Under the pieces are notes generated by a model that saw nothing but the letters and a program-made list of their open reading frames with translations, was not told the origin of the DNA and did not search any database. A DNA stretch of 26,813 bases from Paramacrobiotus richtersi (taxonomy: Eukaryota; Tardigrada; Eutardigrada; Parachela; Macrobiotidae), in the NCBI GenBank assembly GCA_034698045.1, contig JAQGAU010000515.1, positions 1 to 26,813 on the forward strand. The letters are read 5' to 3'. Positions within the stretch are counted from its first letter, which is position 1; every line of letters begins with the position of its first letter. Below are positions 1 through 13,762 of this stretch, piece by piece. The position numbers and the translations under genes were made by a program.

Positions 1-106
1 ATATACAATTAAACCACGAAAACCGAAATTATTTGTGCCAGAAGACTTCAGCCGGATAACCAAGGCATAGCGAGGCGCAGCCTCGCGGTGACTTGTAAAC
101 TAATAA

Positions 107-128
107 ACCTAACCTAACCTAACCTAAC
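107..128. repeat. short (CCTAA)n tract
   Basis: About four units of the pentamer CCTAA (TTAGG on the other strand) run here. TTAGG is the telomere repeat of many arthropods, but four copies next to a gene are more likely an ordinary simple repeat. Just upstream, positions 70-86 form a perfect 7-bp stem (GCGAGGC / GCCTCGC) with a 3-nt loop. The rest of 1-206 shows no gene. Confidence 0.7.
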
Positions 129-279
129 TACGCAGATTTAATCCTTCGGCTGTCGTGAGCAACACCCAGCTACCTAGCCCATGCAGAAAAGGATGATCAA
201 AACCTTTCAGTTTAAAAAAAAATTAAAATATGGATGTCGCATACGGAAGTTATGCAGCTTGTCATGCAGATAACTGCCA

Positions 280-2996
<2,717 letters not shown>

Positions 2997-4310
2997 GCTT
3001 GTGGCAGCTAGCCAAAATTTGGCTTCGAAAGACACTAGGAAAAGTACAATATTTCATGATAATAAAGGCGTGAAGAGATAGAGCTCGCGCGGCATGACGG
3101 CGCATGCTCGGCAGAACTAGGTAGTTGTTCAACTGGAACCGGTGCTCGGAAAAGCCGAAGTTTCACAGTCCGTCAAATGCGCACGTCTCCGCGCAAAGGC
3201 TATACTGGTTTCCGTAACGCACTGAACAAAACCACCTGGCTGAATTATAACCCGCGGCACTTTAATAACAGAAGTATTTCTACTTGCTGAATATCAGATT
3301 CTGTACGTATTGAACGAGGCTTATTAGAAACACTCATGCGGTTGGTTATGACGCGGGATATAAGCAGCGCCAGACAGTGCTTGTAAGTTGTTGTGATGCT
3401 TGTTCATCAATATGACGGAAAAAGTTGACTGTTGATGTTTCCCCTACGAAATGCCGTACTGCGTCACTTCAAGATTCCCTGACCGTCACAACGGTAATTT
3501 CCTAAATTTTTGTAATTCGATTTCCTCTGCTAAGTACTACAAGTAGCCGCTATCGTTCACGTAGTTGAATTGTCCACAGATGAGCGAAGAACTGATATGT
3601 ACAGAGCTAATTACACTTAGTGCACTCGTCTGTGGCAGCCTAACTGCTTCCGTAGTCGTGGAATTACTAGGAACAGAACAGACTGATGCAATCTGGTTGA
3701 ACAGCAATTCAAAAGAGATGCCTTTTGTTGCAAATATAGCTGCATATTAGCATTTCAAAGTGGTACTGTAAACGCGGCCAATGGTAAACCTTGTTCAGTC
3801 TTATTTGACCTCGGAAATATGTTCATAAAATAAAAAGAAAGGGTATACGTATACACTTACTAGCATTACCTAATTATCACCGATAGGGAAAATTTGCTGC
3901 ACAATTAGGATCGTGTTTACCATACGCAATACGCAATTACCATACCAATTACCATACGCCATACGCAATTAACCCGAGAGTCGCAGTTCCACCTAACAAC
4001 TCCAGAATCCCACAGATTTTCAGTCGTCCACAGCTGCAGGTGCCGAATATAATTGAAACACACTGAAAATGACTCCGTATTATCCTTAAATTAATCACGT
4101 CTCCTGCGATTTCTCCCATAATCGTTAGAAAGCGGGAAATCCAGCAGACGCGCAAATTCGTCGCAAACAGTTGGGATGACGTGGGGAAACTGGACTCTTC
4201 CGGAAACGGTGTTCTTCGAAAACAGCACCAACAGCGCTCTAAATTCAAGCGCTAAGGTTGGGTCTCTCTGTAATGACGTACCATTACTGAAGGATCTTCT
4301 CGGTCTGTAG
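2997..4310. other. intergenic, no gene recognised
   Basis: This interval lies between the minus-strand receptor gene and the plus-strand GPCR remnant. Open frames are short and match nothing I know; the 61-codon frame at 3565-3750 has no recognisable motif. The bases before 2996 probably hold the receptor's 5' leader and promoter. A short tandem repeat sits at 3919-3970. Confidence 0.5.
3919..3970. repeat. short imperfect tandem repeat (20-12-20 nt)
   Basis: Two 20-nt units, ACCATACGCAATACGCAATT and a copy with one difference, flank a 12-nt shortened unit, ACCATACCAATT. This looks like local slippage or duplication in AT-rich intergenic DNA. Confidence 0.85.
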
Positions 4311-5765
4311 AACAAAGACCATTGGAGAAAGGTCACTGGAATTTCACCGCACCTTGAATCTCTCGGCGAATGTATCCAACATAACAGCCCGACTGAATTC
4401 ATCATACGACCACGCAGTCCCACATACAGCCTTTCTGGGGTACCTGCATCTGGCCGTGGCGTTGGTCAGCTTTATCAGCAACCCGTTGATCCTCTGCGCC
4501 TATGCTAAATCATCGCAACTGTGGACGCCATTTTCGGTGTACATCATTAGTCTGACCGTGTTCGATCTGGTCAAATCCTGCAACCATCGCTTTTACCTAA
4601 TTAGCAACGCTCTGGAGATACCCTGGATCCTGGGTAACAACTACTGCGTGTTCGTGTTGTTTGTCTCCACGCTGATTGGCGGGTCAATCCTCCACACGCA
4701 GATGCTGATCAGCGTTAATCGACTATTGGCCGTGACCTTTCCGCATCATTATCGCATTTACCATTCAAAAAGGGTATCAGTCTGTAGTGTAACCGCTGTG
4801 ATGGTGTATGTCACGGCTTGGGTCCTTCCTGGCTTCGTTCTGGTGGACCCGCAGTCCCATTCGAATGTGAAGTTTTGTATGTATGCTTTCTCCGAGATGA
4901 ACCAGGTTTTCTTGATAACCGGCGTGTTTACCCACTTCGTTCCCCAAGCGTTTGTACTATGTCTGTATCCGTTCGTTTCTGGAAAGTCCATGCCGTGATG
5001 CGACAGGTTACAATGGATCACCAGAATGCATTCACTGAACGAAGAAAAAATTAGCCAACAGCACTGATCCACAGCCGGCCGCGACCGAAACCAGCGAGCC
5101 AAAAGCACGGGAACTTCAAATTGCACAGTATTGTGACGCTGTTTTAATTTTTATATTATATAGTTTAACAGTCAAACATTGCACCTATGACCTACGCAGT
5201 TATCAGGAAAGCAGGACATGTCGAAACATTGGAATAAAATCTTGATATCTGGCGAGACTCGGTCTGGTGCGCTTTTGAAACAACGTTTTTCTGTTGCAAT
5301 TATGACGGGAAGCGCGGCGTCAGTATTGAGTACATTGCCACGTCCTAAGGCGCTTTCGAAAGATAATAATGGCGATGATTTTCTTGGTTCTGGTTTTGAA
5401 CAGTAACGTTTTGCCGTGGTAATCTAACTATTCTTTTGCGTCAGGATTGTCATGTCACCTTGCCACTAAAGTTTAGTACAGTAATCTCGATATTAAAATC
5501 TCATGATTTCGTAGTGCCATGCCGGCAGGGTCTAAAGGAAAGCAGCGACCAAAGAAACTAGCGGTGAATGCCATTCTACACACCGGTGCATGGCGCATTC
5601 GTGCAGGCCATCGGAGGACGTGTAGATGTGCGGTTTGTGGCCATCGGCCATCTGTTGGAGTCTGTTGACTGCACTTTCAATCCAATTCTGTGTTTTCTTT
5701 GTGCCCATGAATGGCGACAGGCTGCAAGGAAACTGTGGAAGACGGACACTCGGGAGGTCACCTGA
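4311..5765 (+). pseudogene. class A (rhodopsin-like) GPCR, frame-disrupted
   Basis: A frame open from about 4291 encodes an N-terminus with several N-glycosylation sites (NLS, NVS, NIT, NSS) and then five hydrophobic helices. TM1 is near LHLAVALVSFISNPLILCAY, TM3 ends SVNRLLAVTFPHHYR (NRL in place of DRY), TM4 includes VTAWVLPGFVLV and TM5 includes FVPQAFVLC. No ATG begins this exon in frame; an acceptor-like CTGTAG at 4305-4310 suggests an upstream exon I cannot place. Near 4960 the frame slips: an ICL3-like stretch (VRFWKVHAVMRQ, then FTERRK) continues one frame over and stops at 5052-5054 beside an A6 run. TM7 with helix 8 appears at about 5610-5765 (NPILCFLCAHEW in place of NPxxY). No TM6 is visible. 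It is probably a decaying orphan receptor, or an intact gene hidden by indels and unrecognised introns. Confidence 0.65.
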
Positions 5766-5869
5766 ACCTGCAAATACCAGAAACCTGGTTATTCCCGGAA
5801 GAAAGCATGATTTCTAGCCGATGCATATCAGGTTTGTTAGTGTCACTTCTCACGACTGTCCACTGACTG

Positions 5870-6160
5870 CCCACGACTGTCATCCGGGTGATCACAAAAT
5901 TTATTCCACTGGGTTGCACCAAAAAAACTGACAAAGCCAACCCTTTTCGTGTTGAAAAACTTTCGGCCGAATTTTAAAAAAAAATCGTTGTTTTAGCTGT
6001 AAAAAGGACATCATGCCCATTGATGTAAAAAATGCATCATGCTGCCTTTGCTGACCTATGGTCAGAAAAATTATCATAAAAACTGATTTTCTTCATCATA
6101 TTATTTGATCCATAAATGCTGGTTTCGGCTCAGAATTCGCATTGCTTCTGGTTGTAATTA
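5870..6160. mobile_element. diverged partial copy of the 25-kb inverted-repeat element
   Basis: The stretch aligns with about 25555-25830 in the same orientation. Shared landmarks in order are GTCATCCGG.TGA.CACAAAAT, AAAAACTGAC.A.AGCCA, the palindromic module TGATGTAAAAAATGCATCA (6021-6039), GCTGACCTA.GGTCAG and CTTCTGGT. No coding frame runs through it. It is a solo end or a decayed copy of a non-coding transposon-like family. Confidence 0.7.
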
Positions 6161-6547
6161 GGCTTAACTGAAGAAGAGGATCCGCTGTTATCCAGCTGGG
6201 TAAATATTGTGGACTTTACTTCACAAAATGGCTTTTTTTCGGTTTACATTTCTCGAAACTGGTAAAGTGGGATTTCAGCGACCACGGTCGCCTTCAGCAG
6301 AAGAGTGAATGTAAAGATAAATTTATCATTTTATTTCTCAAAACATCGTGCACGGCACTAGAAATCATGCTCTCTTAATTCTGGACCTTCTTTTCCCAGC
6401 TCACGAGTAAATTCCTTTTTACCATATTTTTTATTTTCAAAAGCTGGCAGCGGACGCCAATCTGGTTTATACCCGGTAAAGTGTAGTTTTATCGATTGAT
6501 GTGTAAACTAGCCGGGTACGTTTACGCTAAGTATGCATCATATGCGC

Positions 6548-6799
6548 TTGGTCATGCAGTAATGCTGCCCCACTTTCAACGATCTGCGCGTGGGGTCGAT
6601 CGATTATTTATTTTCATTATTGCAGTTCTGCATAAAGAAAGCGTGTGGGGTACGCACTCTTTTAACGGCTCACAGAATACGCGCAGCAATTTGAACGCCT
6701 CCGGCGGAAGTAAACTAGTTAATCCTACGAAAAGTCTTTTCTGAGATTATCCTGCTAGCATACTTTCCTCAATCTGTTACCCCGAAACTGTAGAGTACA
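6548..6799 (+). promoter_or_regulatory. upstream block shared with the second TMEM151-like gene
   Basis: The sequence before the start codon resembles 8880-9103 before the next paralogue. Shared words are TGCCCCACTTTCA.CGATCTG, CGATCGATTATT, CGCAGCAA and AAAAGTCTTTT. Conservation between duplicates suggests 5' UTR or promoter sequence carried along in the duplication. No TATA box or transcription start is evident. Confidence 0.5.
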
Positions 6800-8267
6800 A
6801 TGTCTGATATAACTCTACAGTATTCTAAAAGCGGAGAAGCCGCCGAAACTGAAAAATTACTCCCGACGCAGGAGAAGAAAGGAACCATCCCATCGACACT
6901 ATCCATCACCATCGACGTACCCAGTGTGACCGAGCGACCACCCAACTGGACTGACTGGAAAGACGGCGATCCGGGCTGCAGACATGCTTGTTCTTATTGT
7001 ATTTTCAACGTCCGACCGTGGGTGACGTGGGTTTCGGCACTCTGCATCGGCGGTGGAATTCGATTAGTAATTGCAGCGTCTTATAGCATAGATTACGGGG
7101 GCACGCTGATGGCTGTTCTTGGAGCGGCGGCCTTGGCCCCTTTTATTATTATATATCTGTTCTCGGTGATGCAGTCTGAAACGTGGAGAAAGGTCTTAAA
7201 TGCAACATCGAGAGGGCAACTCGAGGATAAGCTGCGGATGTTATGTCGAAGTTAGTACAGCTCCGATGGGGTTTTTTTTTAAAATACAAAATTTAATTTC
7301 AGTCTTCGATTGGTGCTTGAATCAACTAATGATGTTACTTCAAAGCTTTCGTGACATTGGCACGCTTGTGTAAAAAGCTTTTTTCAAGCTTTATTGTTCA
7401 CTAGGCTTCAAAACATACCATGTCTAAACGTGCAAATAGTTTCTTACATGAACAGGCGAGCTCGGTTTATGAACAGTTTTGGACATACACGAATTTTCGT
7501 TTCCCTAAGTTAACATAAGGCCAACACAAGACCAGAGATATTTTGTCGTTATTTGTTAGGTCGTGTTTCCAAAACATTCTGCAAAAGTTAAACTTACCCC
7601 TTTTAATGTAGGTACGCCAAGAATCACATGGCATCTGCAGTATTATCACAACGATAACAGCCGCGCAGAGGTCAATTACAGCAACGGATCCGCTTGCGCA
7701 GAAATGACCAAGAAGAAGATCGTCACCTGGTCCGGTAGCAAAACCTTCGACTTCAAAGGCTGGAAGGACGTGACGCATCCCTTTCAGTTAGCCGATTCCG
7801 GCTCATACCAGATCATCTCCATGCACAAGAAATACATCTTCGCTGACGAAGAAACCCGTGCAGCGTACGAATCCCAAAAGCAGGCTTTTGTCGAAGAACA
7901 CAAACATCAGGATCTCCTGTACAGCATCAAGGAATCGTTTGAGTTTGATGGATTTGAGGACAAGATACTGGCTCAGGTATTGGGGTGTGGATGTACAGGA
8001 AGTCGTGTTCTTTACGTACTGATGATGTTACTGTTGTTGGCGTATCCCTGGTCGTTCTTGGTGAAGAAAGGCGAACGGCGGCTAGATTACCATTGCACAA
8101 AGGTGGTGTCGGTCAGCCATGAGAAGATAATTATTGAGGAGATTGCGCTGCAGCAGACAGAACTGCTTGTTCCCGAAGCCGAGCTGGACGCTGACGATGA
8201 CATTGACGAAGACGCTGACGATCCTTATTATAAGAAAAAGAAGATGGTGACACCACGTCGTTCGTGA
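6800..8267 (+). CDS. TMEM151: TMEM151-family membrane protein, paralogue 1
   Basis: Two exons, 6800-7250 and 7612-8267, give 368 residues; the 361-nt intron has GT...AG borders and splits a codon after its first base. The protein has a polar N-terminus with TIPSTLSITIDV, a cysteine cluster C60-x3-C64-x2-C67 just before TM1 (about 73-92), TM2 (about 100-122) followed by SETW, a large soluble domain (TPRITWHLQYYHND, VTWSGSKTF, YIFADEETRAAYESQKQAF) and TM3 (about 281-302, ending AYPWSFLV) followed by GERRLDYH. The tail is acidic, then basic (KKKK...RRS). The order and spacing match TMEM151: a 'VECWHC'-like stretch after TM2, a W...YHY region, 'ENAYLxQRARFF' and 'SWPLRVLAEYRTAYVHYH'. TMEM151 proteins are membrane proteins of unknown biochemical role, so none is assigned. 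AATAAA signals follow at 8538-8549. Confidence 0.72.
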
Positions 8268-9103
8268 TCGACTTGGAGTCATGTTCTGCCCGTCTACAGT
8301 GGACACTTTCGAGGTCACCGGCGCCTTCTTCGGAGAAAGGTGTACCTTATCATCGCTTCGACAGAAAGCGTCACTCGATAGCATTTGTTAGGCAGCGTTC
8401 TTTCTGTCGTTGTTAGGGATTCTGCAAATTTAGCTGTTGTTATGCCGATTCGGCTGTTTTTCCTGTTATTTTTAGTGTTGGGTAGTTATTTCCTAAAGCG
8501 GCGTTAGTATTTCGATGATATTCTGTTTTCGTTGCTTAATAAAAATAAAACGAAAGCGCATTCAGTTATTAGAACACATTTGAAACGCACCGTCATGTAT
8601 GGCGCGTTTACAGCCGCTCTGTTGACTTCGCTGGCAAGGCTTGAACATTAAAACAGGAAAATAATCCTCTTTGAAAGTATACTGCACGTTTCCTCGTGAC
8701 CGAGAAAGAAAGAAACACCAGTCTACACGTGCCTATTTTTAAATCTATTGAAGGTTCCCGGTAAACTGTAAACGAACGTGCCGATCTGTGGCTGTCGCTA
8801 TCCGCTAAACTGAGTGATATCGATTGGTATACAACTTTGCCGGCTGTTTACGATCGGTATCCAGCGGCTGTTGCTCATCCAGCTCGGTTAATGTGACTCT
8901 GCCCCACTTTCAGCGATCTGGTCGGTGTTGCGATCGATTATTCTAGTACTACAGTTGTGCACCAGACTACGCTTTCAAATAACTGAATGAACACACGCAG
9001 CAAGTGTTAAACGCCCCCCTCAGAAGAAACGCTGCTTATCCCACAAAAAGTCTTTTGTTATCTACTGCAAGTCTCACACGATTTCACTCGACTGGAAAGA
9101 ACA
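8268..9103. other. 3' UTR of paralogue 1 and upstream region of paralogue 2
   Basis: Overlapping AATAAA hexamers at 8538-8549 are good candidates for the polyadenylation signal of the first TMEM151-like gene, about 270 nt after its stop. From about 8880 the sequence resembles the region upstream of that gene (6548-6799). No other gene is visible. Confidence 0.6.
8538..8549 (+). terminator. putative polyadenylation signals of TMEM151 paralogue 1
   Basis: Two overlapping AATAAA hexamers about 270 nt after the stop codon. Confidence 0.5.
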
Positions 9104-11455
9104 ATGTCCGACACAGTCCTGCAGGATTCTAAGGCCACAGAGGCAGAGGAAACTCAAAGAATACTGCCCGTACAGGAGAGGAAAGAAACCATCCCATCGA
9201 CACTATCCATCACCATCGATGTATCCAGGCGGAAGGAGCTCCCGACCAACCAGACTGACTGGAAAGAAGGCGATCTGGGCTGCAAACGTGCGTGTTCGTA
9301 TTGTATTTTTAACGTCCGACCGTGGGTGACGTGGGTTTCGGCACTGTGCATCGCCGGTGGAATTCGACTAGTAGTCGAACTCTATGACAAAACAGGGAGC
9401 ATCATCTTCACTGCTATTGGCGCAGCGGCGTTGGTACAATTTATTATAATATATGTACTCTCAGTGGCGCAGTCTGAAACGTGGAAAAAGGTCTGCGACG
9501 CGATGTCGACATGGAAACTCGAGGAGAAACTGCGGATATTATGTCAAGGTTAGTGAAACATAAACCCTATTGGTGCTTGCACATACATATGCTACGCCAC
9601 AAAGCTTGCGCTTTTATGGTATTTATGTTTGCATTGAGAACCTACCGTGACTTAATTTTTATTAAACAAATGGCTGATTATGGGGACCACCATCTTTGGA
9701 TTCTACGTTTCTAGCGATATTTGAAAGTGGCGCAATGCAAAATATGAAGCCTTGACTATACCCGGATCATTTTAGCAGAATTAGATGTGCTCCTGTTGCT
9801 GAGATATGAATTATTGAAACGAACCACTTTTTAAGTAATCGCATTGCAAAGCGATCTGATCAGCTCACCACGCTTGGTGTGCGTGCGGTCAGACGGGGTC
9901 TGGTGCAAAGCAAATAGTGTTTGGCCAGTGCATACTCTGGCCATCAGTAGAACTGATGCGTTTTAGGAGAAAAGGCCAACACCGAGCAGGTCTGATCGGC
10001 CAGATCTCGTCTTCTCCTGCAGCTTTTGTATGGGCTTGTACAAAACCACACGAGTAGACTGCTTATCGAAAGCTTTTTCGGGGGAAGCGCATCTCAGTTA
10101 CTGTCGTGCATGTAGCGCAGACTCACTCAGCTATGCAAACAAGTCACTCAGGAGTGATAACCATCAGCTGCAGAGACAATAGACACGCACAGCCATAAAC
10201 CTCCTGGCCATGGTGTCCTGAAACAGACATAATGCCGGCAGAAAGTCCAATCTAGTGCATGCTTTACATGCTTGCCGTGAGAAATACGGTGAAGCATGTT
10301 TGAAAGGGTGAAACAAATTCACAAAAATTTTTTAATTCTTGAAAAAATGCTTAAAAGCATCATTAGCACACAGAAAGCTTATTTGTGAGATCGATTTGCA
10401 ATAAGTTCAGTTTTCAAGATTCCGCAAGGCAAAAACAATTTTAAAATTGGTTTTGCCGGAACTATAAGGCATAGAAATTTTAAAATCACAAAAACACTCG
10501 CAAGGTGCGAGACACTTACATATACTACAACTTGACCGTTTTCACCAAATTTCGCGAAAACCGCAGGAATTGTTTTGCATTTTAAACAATTTGACCTTTA
10601 AAATTAAATTCAAAATTTTCTTGCAGATATTTCAGTACATTTCAGTGTATAATGTGCTATGAACATGCCTGCATCTAACGGCAATTTCAGAAGTTAAGAT
10701 TTCATTTGCATTTGCGCATAATTAACGTTTAAGTACATTAGGCCGACCAAAAGCCGTGGTGCCCTTATGGGACGTGTTTCCAACGCATTCTGTAATTTAC
10801 CAACTCTGATGCAGGTACGCCTAGGATCACATGGCATTTCCAAAGTTACCACAATGATAACAGCAACATAGAAGTCAAGTACATAAACGGATCCTCATCC
10901 GCCTGCGTGGATGTGAGCAAGAAGAAAATCATCACCTGGTCCGGAACCAAAACCTTTGCCTTTAAGTCCTGGAGGGACGTGACGAATCCCTTTCAGTTAG
11001 CCCATTCCGGCTCCTACCAGATCATCTCCATGCATAAGGAATACATCTTAGCTGATGAAGAAACCCGAGTAGCGTACGAATCCCAGAAGCAGGCTTTTAT
11101 CGACGACAACAAACACCGGGATTTGCTGTACACCATCGAAGAATGTTTGGAGTTGGATGGGTATCAGGAGAGCATAGTCGCAAAGATTTCGGGATGTCCA
11201 TGTACTGGAAGTAGCGTTCTGTACGTAATAATGATGTTACTGCTGCTGGCTTATCCCTGGTCGTTCCTGGTGAAGAGAGGTGAACGGCGACTAGATTACC
11301 ACTGCTTGAAGATGGTGTCCGTCAGCCATGCAAAGATGGTCATTGCGGATGTGGTAGTACCGGTGACAGAATTGGTTGTTCCTGAAGCCGAAGCTGACGA
11401 GCTGGATGACGAAGTTTTCCAAGAAAAAAAGAAGGCGCCACCCCGTCGTTCTTAA
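9104..11455 (+). CDS. TMEM151: TMEM151-family membrane protein, paralogue 2
   Basis: Exons 9104-9548 and 10815-11455 give 361 residues, with the intron at the same codon and phase as in the paralogue upstream; the exons are very similar to that gene's. It keeps LPVQERKETIPSTLSITIDV, the C60-x3-C64-x2-C67 cluster, NVRPWVTWVSALC entering TM1, SETWKKV after TM2, and in exon 2 TPRITWHFQSYHND, ITWSGTKTF, EETRVAYESQKQAF, AYPWSFLVKRGERRLDYHC and the final RRS. The intron has grown to 1,266 nt, but its last 60 nt still resemble the 3' end of the first gene's intron (CGTGTTTCCAA.CATTCTG). Both reading frames are intact, so it is probably functional. This is a recent tandem duplicate. Confidence 0.72.
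9549..10814. other. long intron of TMEM151 paralogue 2
   Basis: This intron is 3.5 times longer than that of the first paralogue. It holds no recognisable gene. An imperfect inverted repeat at 10266-10299 pairs ACATGCTTGCCGT with ACGGTGAAGCATGT around a short loop, and about 10320-10640 is strongly AT-rich. The extra length may come from an insertion, but I see no element ends. Confidence 0.5.
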
Positions 11456-12143
11456 TCAACTGTAAATCCTCTTTTTTTTCGTCTGCAATTTGTATTGTTG
11501 GGCTTTTGTCGCAACCTTAACGGAAATCTGGTTGACAGCGATTCGACAGCGGGCACCTCGAACTGTGCTCACAAAGCAAAACGCTGTCGGGAAATAATAT
11601 CTGGGTTGGGCATTTATTTCGGATTCGGGAGGACAGGTTAGCGGAGTGGGACATTATTGCCGGTTACAAATATTTTATTTTGGCTGTTAAAAATGGCCGC
11701 TGCATGGTAGCATCTTCGTTGTATTTGCATTGCAATTTTCTGGTTGCATGTCGGAGGATTTCGGGCCAAAGATGAATCAAAACTGTGGCAAGTTCGTGCA
11801 GGATTTTGTCAAAAAACTGCCGCTGCCCACTTTCCAGCCGTATATGTCAGTTCACATACAAGTCGATCATTGCGACAGTGCTACACGTTCTTTACTAACG
11901 TGTCCGCTGCACGACGCAAAAAGCGGAATATTCGGGCAGCGGTCTAGATGAGAAACTGCAGTGCATGAGGCCAGATGGTAATATTATGACCTCAAATTAG
12001 TTATTAAAAGCCGCACGTCGGGACCGAATAACGGCAAAAATCTGATCCAGATTACAAGAAGTCAAAAAGACAATGCTGCGTCCATTATGGCTGGCGCATT
12101 GGCCCGCTGACATTGCACGCTAAAACGTTCAGTAGTCTAGTAG

Positions 12144-12368
12144 ATGAGCGCTTTTGGTCGGTTCTTACTGGTTTCCTGGTGGGTCGTTTGGGCCAGAACG
12201 GATAAGGGTCACGTATTGAGAAACCACGTTATCTGCTTCATGACCTGCTCGCTACTGATGATCTTCTACGTACTGGTCGTAGAAGTAGACGTTGCTATGC
12301 ATTACATCACAGATGGCACGCTTCCGGTCCCCACTGTCCAAGAGTTTCGAAAGCCGGTGGACAGGTGA
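12144..12368 (+). pseudogene. possible GPCR fragment (TM1 end, ICL1, TM2)
   Basis: The 74-codon frame begins right after an acceptor-like TCTAGTAG. It reads FLLVSWWVVWARTDKGHVLR, then NHVICFMTCSLLMIFYVLVV and MHYITDGTLP. The pattern of a hydrophobic helix, a short basic loop with LRN and a second helix ending in a 'YI.DG.LP' turn is what the TM1-ICL1-TM2 part of a class A receptor looks like. The N of TM1 and the D of TM2 are not convincing. It may belong with the TM3-like piece at 13637-13762. The assignment rests on pattern alone. Confidence 0.3.
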
Positions 12369-13118
12369 TGGGTGATGCATTGGTATTTCCGGATTTTTGC
12401 CCGTTCAGCCTGTACCGCCGCTGCGCCTGCTTTCCTGGAAATTCCGGCCAAGTGAGCGAAACCTACGCTGTATCTCCGCAGCGCATCCTAAGTCAGCATT
12501 TTTCCCCGCTTCTTTGGAGCTGCTGTGATACTATGTCGCTACGGGAATTCCCGTTGGCGTAAGTTTTGTTTCGTACTCCATGACGGCATTGTGATAGATT
12601 TCCGTTGAACTCGTATCCAAGCGGAATGAACTGATTGGATCGTAATGGTAACTAGGCGCAAGGCACTTTTTACATTCCAGTTTGGCTATAACTGCCCACC
12701 GTCCGCGGCGCTGGAAGGTGCGTACGGCGTCGACTAGGGCGCAAAATTTTGAAAGGTGTCTCGTTTTTTGGGGTGAAGTCGTTTACACTCTCCAGCTGGG
12801 CGAGACGTCTAGTCAGGATTAGTCGCTGCCTAGTTATAACTCGATATGCCGCAAAGTCGCGAACGCCACAAAACGCTGGACATTCGAGAAGCATTTTTAA
12901 ACAAACGGTGCTGCTAACAGATGCACCTACAGATAAATGATCCTGTGCGTGCATGCACGCACATGCTTCCTAATATTTACTCAATACCTAAGGTACATTC
13001 CATGGTACATGGTCTGTTAATACAAGGGATCATATGTAACATTCAGTTCTGAGACAGACACACTCATATGCTAAGCAAAATTACGAAAAACTAAATAACG
13101 CTCAAACACGACATACTC

Positions 13119-13316
13119 TTAACTCTTCGTTAGAATAACAGAAAAGATTCTGTCCAAAGCCGCAGGAGGTGCTGCTCCCATAATGGACATGGCGATGGTA
13201 CGTTGAAACTCGACGCTTATGTGCCGGTAGTTGTATTCCCTGGCCTGCTTTTGACATGTTTCGTGACGGATCTTTCCGGCTAGAGTGAACAGCATACGGT
13301 GCGTTTCCAGCTCCAC
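13119..13316 (-). CDS. possible coding exon, unrecognised
   Basis: A minus-strand frame preceded by an acceptor-like CCCGCTAG near 13345 reads HRMLFTLAGKIRHETCQKQA, then REYNYRHISVEFQRTIAMSI and GAAPPAALDRIFSVILTKS before a stop. Its composition looks protein-like, with helical character and no low complexity, but I do not recognise a family and no neighbouring exon is obvious. It may be chance. Confidence 0.2.
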   Translation of the reverse strand: MELETHRMLFTLAGKIRHETCQKQAREYNYRHISVEFQRTIAMSIMGAAPPAALDRIFSVILTKS

Positions 13317-13372
13317 TGCCCGGAAGCGCCAATGTCTCTGACCCTAGCGGGCAGCATACATAGTTTACGGTT

Positions 13373-13762
13373 ATGTCTCAGTATTTTATGACTTTCGTAT
13401 GCTGGGCCTGCTTTGCCGCTGCTCCGGCTTTCTTGGATGAGAGGTATGTCAAAACTGCAGTGCATCGTAGAGTAGCGTCCCAGGTCACATTGTCTCGCGT
13501 TACCAACACCGTATCACCATCCGGTCGATTGCCGTGCGTGCTGTTGATAACAAGAGATAAACGCTACACTGCTGTAGCCGGCACACCCAGCGACTCCGGT
13601 GACATGGTGCATTGGTGGAATCTGCCACTGGACAATGTTAAATACTGCGTAAATATGTGTTTCTGTGCAGCAGTCAAAATAAGCATCGCAGCATCTGTAC
13701 TGCATATACTGGCCATAGATCAATTCCTGTTCGTTCCCGGCACGAGCAGTTCCAGTTCATAA
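13373..13762 (+). pseudogene. possible GPCR fragment (ECL1-TM3)
   Basis: The 3' part of this frame (about 13607-13740) reads MVHWWNLPLDNVKYC and then a hydrophobic helix ending ASVLHILAIDQFLFV. Class A receptors have a Trp in ECL1, a Cys at 3.25 and an acidic residue 24 positions later in D-R-Y. Here the Asp of IDQF is exactly 24 residues after the Cys, with Gln replacing Arg. The upstream part of the frame (from 13373) is not hydrophobic and is probably not TM2. No TM4 follows in frame. I infer an eroded receptor. Confidence 0.35.

Larger units (their letters stand above)
5766..6799. other. intergenic region with repeat copy and TMEM151 upstream block
   Basis: No gene is visible between the GPCR remnant and the first TMEM151-like gene. 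About 5870-6160 is a diverged copy of the repeat found at 25.5-25.8 kb, and 6548-6799 is shared with the region before the second TMEM151-like gene. The remainder is AT-rich, with no motif I recognise. Confidence 0.6.

Noticed and set aside
107-128. CCTAA repeats as a chromosome end
   Set aside because: There are only about four units, followed at once by unique sequence and a gene, so this is not a telomere.
3565-3750. 61-codon plus-strand frame
   Set aside because: Short, with no motif and no conserved context.
7467-7778. Minus-strand frames over the first TMEM151-like gene
   Set aside because: They are shadows of the conserved plus-strand exon and share no motif with known families.
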